Shown: positions 17,422 to 27,325 of the stretch, one piece after another
Position numbering within the stretch: the stretch's first letter is position 1
Layout: the number at the start of each line of letters is the position of its first letter
Assembly: GCA_963702305.1 (NCBI GenBank)
Contig: CAVPBX010000002.1
Coordinates: 62,001 to 126,000 of the forward strand
DNA from: PALSA-693 sp963702305
GTDB lineage: Bacteria; Actinomycetota; Acidimicrobiia; Acidimicrobiales; Palsa-688
Length of the DNA stretch: 64,000 nucleotides
Direction: 5' to 3'
Position numbers and translations under genes: made by a program
The notes under the pieces: generated by a model
What the model was told of the DNA's origin: nothing
The model's database searches: none
The model's input: only the letters and a program-made list of their open reading frames with translations

Positions 17422-17427
17422 TAGCGT
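17422..17427 (+). promoter_or_regulatory. -10 hexamer of a leaderless promoter
   Basis: TAGCGT ends 8 nt before ATG 17436 of the crotonase gene. Confidence 0.45.
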
Positions 17428-17435
17428 CGCGTCCC

Positions 17436-18230
17436 ATGACGCAAATCCCCACATCTGGTGCCGCGGTGCGGGTCGAACGCCACGGCCCGGTCACCACGGT
17501 GATCCTGTCGCGACCCCACGCCCGCAACGCCGTTGACCGCCCCACCGCCGAGGCCCTGGCCGCCGCCTTCCGCGAGTTCGACGCCGACTCGGATGCCGCG
17601 GTGGCGGTGCTGTGGGGCGAGGGCGGCACGTTCTGCGCCGGGGCCGACCTCAAGGCCATGGGCGGCCCCAACGCCAACCGGGTGGCGGCCGACGGTGACG
17701 GGCCCATGGGTCCCACCCGGATGCGGTTGTCGAAGCCGGTGATCGCCGCGGTGGCCGGCGCTGCCGTCGCCGGCGGCTTCGAACTGGCGTTGTGGTGCGA
17801 CTTGCGAGTGGTGGAGGAAGACGCGGTGTTCGGGGTGTACTGCCGGCGGTGGGGCGTGCCCTTGATCGACGGAGGCACGGTGCGGCTGCCCCGGCTCATC
17901 GGGACCAGCCGGGCCATGGACCTGATCTTGACGGGCCGCCCGGTCCACCCGGGCGAGGCGGAGCGCATCGGCCTGGCCAACCGGGTGGTCCCGACGGGCA
18001 CCGCCCGCGGCGTGGCCGAGGAGCTGGCCGCCCAGATCGCCGCCTTCCCGCAGGCGTGCGTCCGCCACGACCGCTTGTCGGTACTCGAACAGGACGGCCT
18101 GGTCGAAGCGGACGCCATCCGATCCGAGCTGGCCCACGGTCTGGTCGCCCTCGCCAGCCCGGAGATCATCGACGGCGTCGGGCGGTTCCAGGCCGGCGCC
18201 GGCCGCCACGGGGCCTTCGCGCCGGCCTGA
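17436..18230 (+). CDS. Enoyl-CoA hydratase/isomerase family protein
   Basis: 264 residues. Motifs: ILSRPHARNAVDRPT, oxyanion-hole GGTFCAGADLKAM (about residues 64-76), GAAVAGGFELALWCDLRV (about 108-125), RRWGVPLIDGGTVRLPRLIG and LTGRPVHPGEAERIGLANRVV. It resembles actinobacterial crotonases in which the hydratase Glu pair is only partly kept (the GVPLIDGG segment replaces the usual LG..P..GG). Substrate unknown. The start follows a leaderless-type promoter. It is convergent with the S53 peptidase gene. Confidence 0.87.
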   Translation: MTQIPTSGAAVRVERHGPVTTVILSRPHARNAVDRPTAEALAAAFREFDADSDAAVAVLWGEGGTFCAGADLKAMGGPNANRVAADGDGPMGPTRMRLSKPVIAAVAGAAVAGGFELALWCDLRVVEEDAVFGVYCRRWGVPLIDGGTVRLPRLIGTSRAMDLILTGRPVHPGEAERIGLANRVVPTGTARGVAEELAAQIAAFPQACVRHDRLSVLEQDGLVEADAIRSELAHGLVALASPEIIDGVGRFQAGAGRHGAFAPA

Positions 18231-18258
18231 CCCGGCCCGCCAGCACGGGGCCGCCGCC

Positions 18259-19817
18259 TCAGGCCGGACCCGGGCCCGCGCCTCCCGCCGACCCGCCTCC
18301 TCCCGCCGGCGACAGGGCCGCCAACAACGCCGCCCCGTTGGGGCTGCCGAGCCCGGTGCAGGCGTCCCATCCGGCCCTCGCCTGGTAGGCGCCGTTATTG
18401 CCCGCCGTGATGTCGTGGAAGGCGCCGGCCGCCGCGTACAACCGGGCGTGCCCGAACCCCACCGGCGTCCCCAGCGCATGGTTGCACCGGGCCACCAGCC
18501 CCGCCCACAAGGGCGCCACCGCGCTGGTACCGCCGATCACCAGGTTCTGCCCGTCCACCCGCACCGAGTACCCGGTGTTCGGGTCGGCATCGCCGGCGAC
18601 GTCGGGGACCCCCGACCGACCCGCCCGCCGGGGTTGGCCGACGCCGGCACGTTCGCCGCGGCCTGGTAGGACGGCAGGGCGAAGTGGTCGCTGATGCCGC
18701 CGCCCGTCCCGCCGCCGCCCGTGCTCAACGAGTTCCACACCACTTCGGTGGTGCCATTGAGGGTGGTGCCACCGCAGGCCAGGGCGTGCGGGGCGGACGC
18801 GGGGAAGTCGGCGTGCTGCAGGCCGTCGGTGACCCCGTCGGTGGATCCGTTGTCCCCGGCCGCGGCCAGGATGGTGACACCGAGCGCGGCCGCGGCGGTG
18901 AACGCCGTCTCCATCTCGTCCATGGCCTGGGCGGTCCAGGTGCTCTCCGGGCCGCCCCAACTGATCGACACCACCGACGGGCGGTGGACGGTGTCGTGCA
19001 CGGCGGTGGTCACCGCGTCCAAGAACCCCTGGTCGGTGTTGGGGGCGAAATAGACGGCAATGGTCGCTCCAGGGGCGACCGCCCCGACGACCTCAATGTC
19101 GAGCATCACCTCGCCGTCCGGTCCGCTGGCCGCGCCCGGCGCGTTACTGCTGCCGTCGACCCCCACGGCCACCACGCTGGGTGTCGCCAGCCCCAGACCG
19201 GAGAAGTAGGTGTCGAGGTCCGCGGTGCGGAAGCCCCCGCCGAGCTCGATCAGCGCCACGCTCTCGCCCGTGCCGTCGACACCGGCGGGAAAGGAGTACG
19301 TCGACGCCACCTGCACCGGCGTGTACTGCACCGCCGGCGTGGCCGCGACGCGGAAGCCCGCGCCGGCCTGGGGCCGCACGTCCAGCCCGAACACCCCGGT
19401 CACCACCTCCGCCACGCGGGCCGGCAGCCAGAGCGGGCCGGTCCGGCCTCGGTACTGGACCCCGGCGCCGTCGGCGTGGACGCCGAGCGCGGCCCCGAAC
19501 GCCGCCTGCAGATCGCCGAGGTGGCCCGACAAGGTGACCGAGCGCCGTCCGGCGTCCACCGCGTCCACGGACAGCCCGTGGTCGGCCGCGAAGGTGCGGA
19601 TCACGTCGACATCCTCGGGCGCGGCGCCGAACCGAGCCGCGTACTCCTCCCGGGTCAGCGTCGGACCGTCGGCGCCCGCCGCCTCGATCGGGGCTCTGGG
19701 CCGCAGGTACACGGTCACCGTCGCCCGCTCGTCGGGGTCGACGTCGCCGACCCGGGCGTGACCCTGCGGCAGGTCGCGCCCGCTGCCGGCAACGGCCACG
19801 CGGTCGGGATAGGTCAT
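18259..19817 (-). CDS. S53 family peptidase (sedolisin/kumamolisin type), frameshifted
   Basis: Pro-enzyme of about 519 residues; ATG 19817 has a strong AGGAGGTG Shine-Dalgarno. The N-terminal activation domain spans roughly residues 1-165 (LTREEYAARFG, VTLSGHLGDLQAAFG). The catalytic domain carries the Glu/Asp pair in GEVMLDIEVVG, the oxyanion Asp in AAAGDNGSTDG and the nucleophile Ser in GGTSAVAPLWAGL. C-terminal calcium-site residues fall in FHDITAGNNG and WDACTGLGSP. One base is missing near 18,620 in a G-run (CGGGGGTCC), a simple homopolymer error. No signal peptide is seen, which is usual for kumamolisin-like enzymes. These are acid-active endopeptidases. Confidence 0.9.
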
Positions 19818-19909
19818 CAGGGCACCTCCTGGGTCGGCGAACGACGGCCGGCGACGGTTCCGCCGCGCCCACTCTCGCGCCCGCCTGGGACAGTGACGAA
19901 AGCGGTCTC

Positions 19910-19915
19910 TAGGAT
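19910..19915 (+). promoter_or_regulatory. -10 hexamer of a leaderless promoter
   Basis: TAGGAT ends 8 nt before ATG 19924. Confidence 0.5.
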
Positions 19916-19923
19916 CCCTACCC

Positions 19924-20844
19924 ATGCCCGCCCCGCGCATCGCCATCGGGCCCAGCAGCTCGCACTTCGCCGAGGACGCGGTGCGGGCCGGTGGCGGGGT
20001 GCCACTGAAGCTCGGCGAACCGGCCGACGCCGTGGTCTGGCTCTCCGCTCACGACCTCGACGGTCTGGTCGCGGTCCTCGATGACCAGCCCGGCATCCGC
20101 TGGGTCCAGCTTCCTTTCGCCGGCATCGAGAACGCCGTCGACCGGGCCATCATCGACGACCGCCGGATGTGGAGCTGCGCCAAAGGGTCCTACGCCGAAC
20201 CGGTCGCCGAGCACGCCCTGATGCTGGCGCTGGCCGGCCTGCGGCTCCTGCCCGAGCGCATCCGGGCCCACCGCTGGGGCGCCCCGGCCGGGGTGTCGCT
20301 CTACGGCGCCCGCGTCACCATCCTGGGCGGCGGGGGCATCAGCGAGGACCTGTTGCGCCTCTTGGCCCCCTTCCGGGTGGAGGCGACCGTCGTCCGCCGC
20401 CAGGCCCAGCCCGTGGCCGGCGCGGCCCGGACGCTGACGACCGCCCAGCTGGACGAGGCCCTGCCGGGGGCCCTGGTGGTGTTCGTGGCCTTGGCCTTGA
20501 CGCCGGCGACGGAGCGGATCATCGGCGCCCGCCAGTTGGGGGCGATGGACGAGGAGGCGTGGCTGATCAACGTGGCCCGGGGTCGGCACGTCGACACCGA
20601 CGCCCTGGTGGCCGCCCTGCGGGAAGGATCGATCGGCGGGGCCGGCCTCGACGTCACCGAACCCGAGCCGCTGCCGGACGGCCATCCGCTGTGGTCATGC
20701 TCCAACTGCATCATCACCCCCCACACCGCCGACACCTGGGACATGATCCTGCCCCGCCTGGCCGCCCGCATCACCGCCAACGTGGCCCACTTCGCCGCCG
20801 GCGAACCCCTCGAGGGCGGGGTCGATCCGGCCGCCGGCTACTGA
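19924..20844 (+). CDS. D-2-hydroxyacid dehydrogenase family protein
   Basis: 306 residues. Substrate-domain motif LPFAGIENAVD; NAD-binding Rossmann motif ILGGGGISEDLLRLL (about 135-149, GxGGI rather than the usual GxGxIG); the catalytic-domain stretch INVARGRHVDTDALVAAL (catalytic Arg, about residue 221); AGLDVTEPEPLPDGHPLW (Glu); and the catalytic His in ITPHTADTWDM. These residues fit NAD(P)-dependent reduction of a 2-keto acid. The substrate (glyoxylate, hydroxypyruvate or other) cannot be read. The threonine-synthase-like gene starts 7 nt downstream, so the two are probably co-transcribed. Confidence 0.87.
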   Translation: MPAPRIAIGPSSSHFAEDAVRAGGGVPLKLGEPADAVVWLSAHDLDGLVAVLDDQPGIRWVQLPFAGIENAVDRAIIDDRRMWSCAKGSYAEPVAEHALMLALAGLRLLPERIRAHRWGAPAGVSLYGARVTILGGGGISEDLLRLLAPFRVEATVVRRQAQPVAGAARTLTTAQLDEALPGALVVFVALALTPATERIIGARQLGAMDEEAWLINVARGRHVDTDALVAALREGSIGGAGLDVTEPEPLPDGHPLWSCSNCIITPHTADTWDMILPRLAARITANVAHFAAGEPLEGGVDPAAGY

Positions 20845-20851
20845 CCCGGCG

Positions 20852-21898
20852 GTGGGCGGTTGGGTCCAGCGGTGCCGGCGCTGCGGCCAAAGCGTCGACC
20901 TGGCCGACCCCCGGTGGCGGTGCCGGTGCGGCGGGCTGCTCGACCTACAGGGCCCGGCGGTCGACCCGATAGGGACCACGGAGCCGTGGTCGCTGTGGCG
21001 CTACCGGTCCGTCCTGCCGCCAGGGGCCGACGCAAGAGCATGGGAAAAGGTCACCCTCGGCGAGGGGAGCACGCCGCTCGTCCCGGTCCGCCCCGGGTTG
21101 TGGGTCAAGCTCGACTATGTCATGCCGACCCGGTCCTTCAAGGACCGGGGGGCGGCGGTGATGGTGGCGCTGGCCGCCGGGATGGGTGTGACCAGGCTGG
21201 TGGCGGACAGCAGCGGGAACGCCGGCCGGTCGGTGGCGGCCTACGCGGCCCGGGCCGGGATCGGGGCCGAGGTGTACGTGCCGGAGGAGACCGCGGCCGA
21301 CCGGGTGGCCGCCATCGAGGCGTTCGGCGCCCGGGTCATGCCGGTGGCCGGCGGCCGGGGCGCAACCGCGGTCGCGGCCCAAGCCGCGGCGGACCGCCCC
21401 GGGGCCTGGTACGCCAGCCACGTGTACCGGCCCGCCTTCGCCCACGGCGTCAAGACCATCGCGTTCGAGTTGTGGGAACAACTGGGCGGACTGGCCCCGG
21501 CCACGGTCGTGGTGCCGGCCGGAAACGGCACCCTGGTGCTCGGCCTCTGGCTGGGGTTTCGCGAGCTGGCCGCGGCCGGGCGGGTGGGGCGGCTGCCGCA
21601 GATCGTGGCGGTCCAGGCCGAACGCTGCGCCCCGCTCGCCGGGCGGCGGCCAACCGGCGCCACCGCTGCCGTAGGTATCGCCATCGCCCGGCCGCCCCGC
21701 GCCGGCGAGGTGCGGGCGGCCGCGTTGGCGTCTGGCGGCCGCTTCCTCCTGGCGGCCGAGGACGACCTGGCTCCGGCCCGGGCGGAGCTGGCCGGCCTGG
21801 GGATGGTGGTGGAGCCCACGGCCGCGGCGGCGTGGGCCGGGTGGGCCCACCAGCAGGGCCCAGAACCGGTGGTCATCGTCCTGACCGGAACCCCGTGA
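20852..21898 (+). CDS. Threonine synthase-like PLP enzyme with N-terminal zinc ribbon
   Basis: 348 residues from GTG 20852. An N-terminal zinc ribbon (CRRCG ... CRCGG, about residues 8-28) is followed by a fold-II PLP domain. The Schiff-base lysine is in TRSFKDRGA (about residue 94), with SSGNAGRSVAAYAARAG and the phosphate-loop VVPAGNGTLVLG. This matches threonine synthase type proteins with a short length (about 350 against 400 or more), like many annotated ThrC paralogues and related lyases. True threonine synthase activity is uncertain because no hom or thrB gene is nearby. Confidence 0.75.
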   Translation: MGGWVQRCRRCGQSVDLADPRWRCRCGGLLDLQGPAVDPIGTTEPWSLWRYRSVLPPGADARAWEKVTLGEGSTPLVPVRPGLWVKLDYVMPTRSFKDRGAAVMVALAAGMGVTRLVADSSGNAGRSVAAYAARAGIGAEVYVPEETAADRVAAIEAFGARVMPVAGGRGATAVAAQAAADRPGAWYASHVYRPAFAHGVKTIAFELWEQLGGLAPATVVVPAGNGTLVLGLWLGFRELAAAGRVGRLPQIVAVQAERCAPLAGRRPTGATAAVGIAIARPPRAGEVRAAALASGGRFLLAAEDDLAPARAELAGLGMVVEPTAAAAWAGWAHQQGPEPVVIVLTGTP

Positions 21899-21914
21899 TC
21901 GGTCGCCCCCCGGC

Positions 21915-24554
21915 TCAGCCGTCGAGGGACTCGCGATCGAGCCGGGCGCTGGCTATGCCCCACGGCCGCAGGCCGAAGCGGCCCTCCCAACGTTCCAGCC
22001 GGTCGCCGCGCAGGTCGACCAACCATCCGGAGTGCCCGGGGATCTCGACGGTCGCCGGGTCGTCCGCCGGGTTGAAGACCCGCACTTCGATGGCGCCTTC
22101 GACCCGGTGCAACGCCGACACCTGGGCGCCGTGGACCCGGAGGCGGCTTCCGGTGGCCGCCAACCGGCCGCTGCCGGTGGACGGCACCACCTGCAACGGC
22201 AACCAGGCGTCGTCCGCCAGGCGCCACGGATCGACCGGCCCGAGCGCCAGCCCGTAGCGGACCCGGTGCGGGCCGAGGAGCTGCGGGCCGTCCAAGGGCT
22301 GGGCGGGGCCGGCGGCGTTGGGTCGGGCCGGTGGGGCCGGTCGGGAGAGCATGCCGGTGGCCCGCAGCAGGGTCAGGGCCAGCGCCCGGCCGCCGTCCAC
22401 CAACTCGTACTCCAGCAGCCCCTCATGGGTGATCGTCAGCCCGCCCGCGGTCACGAAGCGGCGAGCCGGGTAGGTGGCCAGGGCCGGTTCCTGGGGGCCG
22501 CCCTCGGGCCGGCCGCGCGTCACCGTGGCGAAGGCACATTCGGCGGAGGTGTGATCGGTGGGCTGGGGGAGGGGGAACCAGGCCCGCAGGCGATGGTCGC
22601 GGCAGGGGTTGTCGAACCAGGTGGTGACCCGGACCAGGTGCTCGGCCGCCCGGAGCTCGACGTCGGTCGTGACCTCCACGGTCTCCCGGCCGGTCCGGCG
22701 GCCGGCCCGGATGGCGGCCGGCCACTCGTACCGGCGCCGGATCCGGAGCCGCCCTCGGACCGGGCCGGATTCGAGCACCTCGACCGCAACCGACTCCGGG
22801 ATGTCGACGCTGGTGTCGACCTCGGGGGGCGAGTGGTTGTAGGTGTCGCCCTCGTCGCCGGTGTCCACCAGGCGGTTGAGGCCGGCGTGACCGTTGACCA
22901 CAAGGGTGCCGGTCGCCGCGTCGACCTGGAGCTGTACCAGGGAGTTGTCCAATCCGCCCGGTCCCGCGGTCACCGCCTGGGCCCCGGCGGGAGTCGGGCG
23001 CAGGGCGGCCCACCCGTAGCCGGGGACGTCCGTCACCCGGGCCGCCACCCGCTGGGCGGCGCGCCGGTCCACCTGGACCCGAAGGGGGCCGTCTCGGTGG
23101 GCCCCGGCCTGGGCCCAGGCTTCGGCCATGACGGGCGCCAGGTGCAGGGTCGGGCGCCGGGTGGCATCCACCTCCAGGCGCAACTCGACCACGCCGCCGG
23201 TCTCCTCGAGGGCGGCGTCGACGCCGCGTCCGTTGACCAGCCAGCCGTCGGCGGCGAGTTCCCCGAGGATGCGCCCGAGGTCGCTCCCCCGCCCGGTCCG
23301 GATCTCCCGGCCGGCCGGGATGAGCTCCAGGAGCTGGGTCTCCGGCCACGGCTCGGCGCCGGGCAGGGTCACCTCCACCACCCCGTTGGCTGGGACCGGC
23401 CCCGGGTTGACCACGACCGGCCCGGTCACCTCGGTGGCGACGCCGGCGATGGCCAGGGCGTGGGTGGTGATCTCCCCGGCGAGGGTGGCCGCGGTGTCGT
23501 AGCGCTGGAGCACGGCGCGCCCGACGGCGTCCGCCGAGCAGGCACAGATGGAGTCGTGGGCCGCGTTGCGGATCATGGCCAACCAGGCTTCGGCGAGCCC
23601 GGCCTCGGGATACAGGTTGGCCGGCAGCCACAGGGTGGCCAGCGGCTCGGCGAGGCGTTCCAGGGCCCGCTCGGTGGTGGCGGCCGCCGCCTTGATGTCC
23701 ACCCGGTTGGACAGGACCCCCATCAAGAGCGGGGCCCGGGCGCCGCTGCGCAGCTCCCCCCGCCAGTGGGGCAGTCCAGCCGTGGGGGCCTCGCGGAGGT
23801 ACTCGGCGAGCGAGGCCTGGCGCAGGTGGAAATGGGCCTGGATGCGGTTGGCCTCCTCGACCAGGGCGGGCATCTGGGGTTGGACCGCCTGGTGGTCGGT
23901 GCCGTTCATCAGCAGCAACGGTGTGGCGGCGTCGCCGAGGAAGGCGGCCAACTCCGTTTCGTGGGCCGCCAGCCGGCGGAGCAGGTCTGGGGCGTCGTCC
24001 GGGAGGAAGGCCCCGTTGGCGTAGCCGACCGGCAGGTACTCGGCCCGCACCGTGCTCCCATCGGGGGCGTGCCACCAGAAGGCGGTGCGGTCGACGGCCG
24101 CCGGTACCCCGCGCCAGACCACCGCGTGGTCGAGTCCGGCGAGCCGGAGCAGTTGGGGCATCTGGGCCACGTGCCCGAACATGTCCGGGAGGTAGCCCAC
24201 CGGCATGGCCCCTCCGAGCCCCGCGGCCCGCTCGAAGCCCAGCTGCAGGTTGCGGATCAGGGTCTCGCCCGACACGCAGAACTCGTCCATGAGGACGTAC
24301 CAGGGGCCCAGGGCCAGGCGACGGTCGCCGACCAGGCGGCGAATGGTGTCGGCGGCGTGGGGCCGGACGGACAGATAGTCGTCGACCGCGGCGACCTGAC
24401 CGTCCAGGAGGAAGTGCCGGAAAGCGGGGTCGGCGTCCAGGTGGGCGAGGAGCTCGTCGAGGGTGCCGACCAGGCGGTCCCGGAAACTCTCGAACGGGGC
24501 ATACCACTCCCGATCCCAGTGGGTGTGGGCCACGACGGCGACCGGGCGGGGCAT
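21915..24554 (-). CDS. Alpha-mannosidase, glycoside hydrolase family 38
   Basis: 879 residues. Zinc-site motif HTHWDREW (residues 10-17), nucleophile Asp in GYLPDMFGHVAQMPQ (about residue 148) and the zinc His in RNAAHDSICACS (about residue 333) define GH38. The all-beta C-terminal domains occupy residues 400-879. No signal peptide is visible, so it acts in the cytoplasm, hydrolysing alpha-mannosides from glycans or glycolipids. TAGCCT ends 8 nt before ATG 24554 on this strand, a leaderless-type start. A GH13 glucosidase and a GH3-like protein elsewhere in the window point to broad glycan use. Confidence 0.92.
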   Translation of the reverse strand: MPRPVAVVAHTHWDREWYAPFESFRDRLVGTLDELLAHLDADPAFRHFLLDGQVAAVDDYLSVRPHAADTIRRLVGDRRLALGPWYVLMDEFCVSGETLIRNLQLGFERAAGLGGAMPVGYLPDMFGHVAQMPQLLRLAGLDHAVVWRGVPAAVDRTAFWWHAPDGSTVRAEYLPVGYANGAFLPDDAPDLLRRLAAHETELAAFLGDAATPLLLMNGTDHQAVQPQMPALVEEANRIQAHFHLRQASLAEYLREAPTAGLPHWRGELRSGARAPLLMGVLSNRVDIKAAAATTERALERLAEPLATLWLPANLYPEAGLAEAWLAMIRNAAHDSICACSADAVGRAVLQRYDTAATLAGEITTHALAIAGVATEVTGPVVVNPGPVPANGVVEVTLPGAEPWPETQLLELIPAGREIRTGRGSDLGRILGELAADGWLVNGRGVDAALEETGGVVELRLEVDATRRPTLHLAPVMAEAWAQAGAHRDGPLRVQVDRRAAQRVAARVTDVPGYGWAALRPTPAGAQAVTAGPGGLDNSLVQLQVDAATGTLVVNGHAGLNRLVDTGDEGDTYNHSPPEVDTSVDIPESVAVEVLESGPVRGRLRIRRRYEWPAAIRAGRRTGRETVEVTTDVELRAAEHLVRVTTWFDNPCRDHRLRAWFPLPQPTDHTSAECAFATVTRGRPEGGPQEPALATYPARRFVTAGGLTITHEGLLEYELVDGGRALALTLLRATGMLSRPAPPARPNAAGPAQPLDGPQLLGPHRVRYGLALGPVDPWRLADDAWLPLQVVPSTGSGRLAATGSRLRVHGAQVSALHRVEGAIEVRVFNPADDPATVEIPGHSGWLVDLRGDRLERWEGRFGLRPWGIASARLDRESLDG

Positions 24555-24562
24555 GGCGGATC

Positions 24563-24568
24563 AGGCTA
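24563..24568 (-). promoter_or_regulatory. -10 hexamer of a leaderless promoter for the GH38 gene
   Basis: On the minus strand TAGCCT ends 8 nt before ATG 24554. Confidence 0.45.
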
Positions 24569-24589
24569 GGCAGACCCGCCGCGGGCTGC

Positions 24590-24709
24590 TATTTTCTCGG
24601 CTTCGAGGGTGCAGCATCGATTTACGAGCATGTCCCTCCCGGCTCCGGCCGGAGGCCGTCGGTCCCGCCGCGACGAGGACCGGTCCGGCCCGGAAAGGAG
24701 GGATTGCTT
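24590..24709 (+). promoter_or_regulatory. Cold-shock gene promoter and about 107-nt leader
   Basis: TATTTT (24590-24595) is the most AT-rich -10 in the region. The leader that follows is long for this genome, contains GGCTCCGGCCGGAGGCC (a strong hairpin) and ends with AAAGGAGGG 8 nt before GTG 24710. Long structured leaders are typical of csp mRNAs. Confidence 0.5.
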
Positions 24710-24913
24710 GTGGCGACAGGAACCGTCAAGTGGTTCAACTCGGAGAAGGGTTACGGCTTTATCTCCCAGGAGAGCGGCGCCGACGTCTTCGTGCACTTCA
24801 GTGCCATCGAGGGCAACGGGTACCGCAACCTCGAGGAGAACGACAAGGTCGAGTTCGAGGTCAACCAGGGCCCAAAGGGTCTGCAGGCCGCGAACGTGAA
24901 GCGCCTCGGGTAG
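24710..24913 (+). CDS. cspA: Cold-shock protein, CspA family
   Basis: 67 residues forming a single OB-fold cold-shock domain that binds single-stranded RNA and DNA. RNP1 is KGYGFIS and RNP2 is VFVHFSAI; the start VATGTVKWFN is canonical. GTG 24710 is preferred over TTG 24704 because AAAGGAGGG sits 8 nt upstream and the family N-terminus begins there. A strong hairpin terminator follows. It is divergent from the GH38 gene. Confidence 0.95.
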   Translation: MATGTVKWFNSEKGYGFISQESGADVFVHFSAIEGNGYRNLEENDKVEFEVNQGPKGLQAANVKRLG

Positions 24914-24924
24914 AAGCCCGCTGG

Positions 24925-24958
24925 GGAGCCCCGCCGGCGTGACGCGGGCGGGGGCTCC
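24925..24958 (+). terminator. Hairpin terminator after the cold-shock gene
   Basis: GGAGCCCCGCC pairs with GGCGGGGGCTCC around a short loop. There is no T-tract, as is usual in actinobacteria. It separates the cold-shock gene from the convergent fdhD. Confidence 0.65.
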
Positions 24959-24975
24959 GGCGCGCACGGGGAGCG

Positions 24976-25827
24976 CTAGCGGTCCAGGGCCAGCCGCTCG
25001 GGATGGGAGTACACGTTGTAGGTCTCCCCGCGCACGAAGCCGGCCAGGGCCACCCCGAGCCGGTCAGCGGCCGTCACGGCCAGGCTGGACGGCGCCGACA
25101 CGGCGGCGATGATCCCGATGCCGCAGACCGCGGCCTTCTGGACGATCTCGAAGCTCACCCGCCCCGACACCATCAGCACCCAGCCGGCCAGCGACGGGGC
25201 GGGAGAAGAGCGGGTGGCGAGCACCTGATGGCCGGCCACCTTGTCGACCGCGTTGTGGCGGCCCACGTCCTCCCGGATGCAGGCCGCGGCGCCGCTCGGG
25301 TCGAAGAGGCCAGCCGCGTGCAGGCCGCCGGTCCGGTCGAAGACCCGCTGCGAGCCGCGCAGGCGGCCCGGAAGCTGGGGGATCAGGGTGGCCGGCACCG
25401 GGGCCGCGGGTCCGACCACCGGACAGGCCACCTCGATCTGGTCGATACTGGCCTTGCCGCAGACGCCGCAACTGGAGGTGGCCGCGAACGGCCGGGCCGG
25501 GGCCGCCGGCGTCCAGGCCTCGGCGATGCTGACCGTGACCGTGTTGTAGCGGCCGTCGTCGTCGACGGCGTCGCAGTAGCTGACGGCGACGATCCCGCCG
25601 GGGCGAATCAGCCCCTCGGTCACGAGGAAGCCGGCCGCCAACTCGAAGTCGTGGCCGGGCGTGCGCATGGTCACCGCCACCGGGGCCGCCTCCTGTCCCG
25701 GCCCGGCGACGCGGATCTCCATGGGTTCCTCGGTCACCACCTGTTCCGGCAGGTCGACCGCCCGGTCCGGACGGACCTTGACGACCCGCACGGCCGTCTC
25801 GGGGCGGGGGGGCCCGGTCACGGTCAC
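24976..25827 (-). CDS. fdhD: Formate dehydrogenase accessory sulfurtransferase FdhD
   Basis: 283 residues; transfers sulfur from a cysteine desulfurase to the molybdenum cofactor of formate dehydrogenase. The essential CGVCG motif is present (about residue 123), with FELAAGFLVTEGLI upstream and EDVGRHNAVDKVAG and SGRVSFEIVQKAA downstream. The start GTG 25827 overlaps the mobA stop (GTGA), so the two are translationally coupled. No formate dehydrogenase structural gene lies in the window. Confidence 0.93.
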   Translation of the reverse strand: MTVTGPPRPETAVRVVKVRPDRAVDLPEQVVTEEPMEIRVAGPGQEAAPVAVTMRTPGHDFELAAGFLVTEGLIRPGGIVAVSYCDAVDDDGRYNTVTVSIAEAWTPAAPARPFAATSSCGVCGKASIDQIEVACPVVGPAAPVPATLIPQLPGRLRGSQRVFDRTGGLHAAGLFDPSGAAACIREDVGRHNAVDKVAGHQVLATRSSPAPSLAGWVLMVSGRVSFEIVQKAAVCGIGIIAAVSAPSSLAVTAADRLGVALAGFVRGETYNVYSHPERLALDR

Positions 25828-26429
25828 CGCAGCAATCGGGCCAGATCGGCGGGGGTGTCGACGTCGGCGAGCGCGTCCGGGGTGCCGGCGGCGGTCGCCC
25901 ATTCGTCGGCGCCCACCACCAGGGCGTCGATACCCGCCAACAGCTCCCGCATCGACCGCCGGCCGCCGGCCGCCAGGACGGCGGACAGGGCGAGATCGGC
26001 GGCCGAGTAGCGGGCGCACAGCGGCTGCGGGAAGCCCCCCGCCGCGGGCACCACCGATCCGGGCGAGGGATGGTCGGCCAGCCACGCCAACAGGCCGGCG
26101 GTGAGGCGGGGCAGGTCGGTGGCCACCACCAGGGCGGGCCCGGTCCACCCCGCGTGCAGAAGGGCCTGGTGGCCGGCCGCCACCGCGGCGAGGGGTCCGC
26201 CGCCAGGCGGTTCCTCGATCACCGCCGGCAGGGAGGTGTAGCCCGGCCCGACCTCGACGACCGGGCTGGCGACGCCGAGGAGGAGGCGGGCGGTGCGGCC
26301 GGCCAGCGACTGCCCGGCTCCGGCCCCGGACGGCTCGTCACCCGCTACCATCAACGCGGCTTTGGCCCGGCCCATGCGCCGGCTGGCCCCGCCGGTGAGC
26401 AACAGGGCGGCGGCCGGCATGCGGCTCAT
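25824..26429 (-). CDS. mobA: Molybdenum cofactor guanylyltransferase-like protein (MobA)
   Basis: 201 residues with the nucleotidyltransferase motif LLTGGASRRMGRAKA near the N-terminus and the metal-binding ATDLPRLT (about residue 100). MobA attaches GMP to molybdopterin to form the bis-MGD cofactor used by formate dehydrogenases, which fits coupling to fdhD. The ATG at 26429 or 26420 could be the start; no clear Shine-Dalgarno separates them. Confidence 0.85.
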   Translation of the reverse strand: MSRMPAAALLLTGGASRRMGRAKAALMVAGDEPSGAGAGQSLAGRTARLLLGVASPVVEVGPGYTSLPAVIEEPPGGGPLAAVAAGHQALLHAGWTGPALVVATDLPRLTAGLLAWLADHPSPGSVVPAAGGFPQPLCARYSAADLALSAVLAAGGRRSMRELLAGIDALVVGADEWATAAGTPDALADVDTPADLARLLR

Positions 26430-26516
26430 TCTGGCGGCCCAGACCCTCAAGTTGGGGCCGCCAAATGCCGATGAACGCGATGCGTGGAGTGGCGTCGCTC
26501 ACCAGGGAGGTCGGCG

Positions 26517-27325
26517 GTGATCGGTTTGGTCCGGAAAGTGGCAATTGGCGGCCTTCTGGCCGGGATGGTTACGACTGGCGCGCTCGGTTGGGCGGCCGGC
26601 CCGGCCCTGGCGTCGACCCGGTCCAGCCACCATGGTCACGCCCAGCACCACCATTCCGGGCGGTCGGCCAAGGACAAGGACGCCAAGTCCCACGACCGCG
26701 ACGGCCGTTCGCACCAAGGCGAAGATGGCCAAAACGGAAAAGCCGGCGACCAGGTGACATCGACCGAAGCCCACCAGTCGGCTCACTCCCACGCCGTGTC
26801 GGCCGGCACGCCCACCCCGGCCCGGACGCCCGAAACCACGACGACGGAGCCGGCGGCCGCGGCCCCCGCGAAGCCCCATCGGCCCGCCGTCAAGGCGAAG
26901 ACACCGGTCGCCGGGGTGCCGGCGTTGCCGGCCTTGGCCGCCACCTTGGCGGTGGCGCCCCTTACGGCCCCCATCGGGTCTGGTTCCGCTTTGCCGGCCG
27001 CGGCCGGCAGCAGCCCCTCGACCGCCGCCACGTCCCTCCTCGTCCTGGCGGGCGGCCATCCGGTGACGACCGCGGCGGGAGTGATCCGGGCGCGACCCAG
27101 GGCGTCTGCACCCGGCTCGGCCAAGGACCTCTACAACGTGCCCATGGTGCTCGCCGCCGGCCCCTGGCGGGGCCTGTCCATGCAGGCAGCCACCAAACTG
27201 TCCGTCCCGATCCTGTTCGGCGCCGCCGTGGCCCTGTTTGCACTCCTGCAGGCCCTGGTGGACCGACGCGATCCCAAGCTGTCGCGGGCGCCGGAGCGGG
27301 GTGACGACGACACCGTGGGATTCGG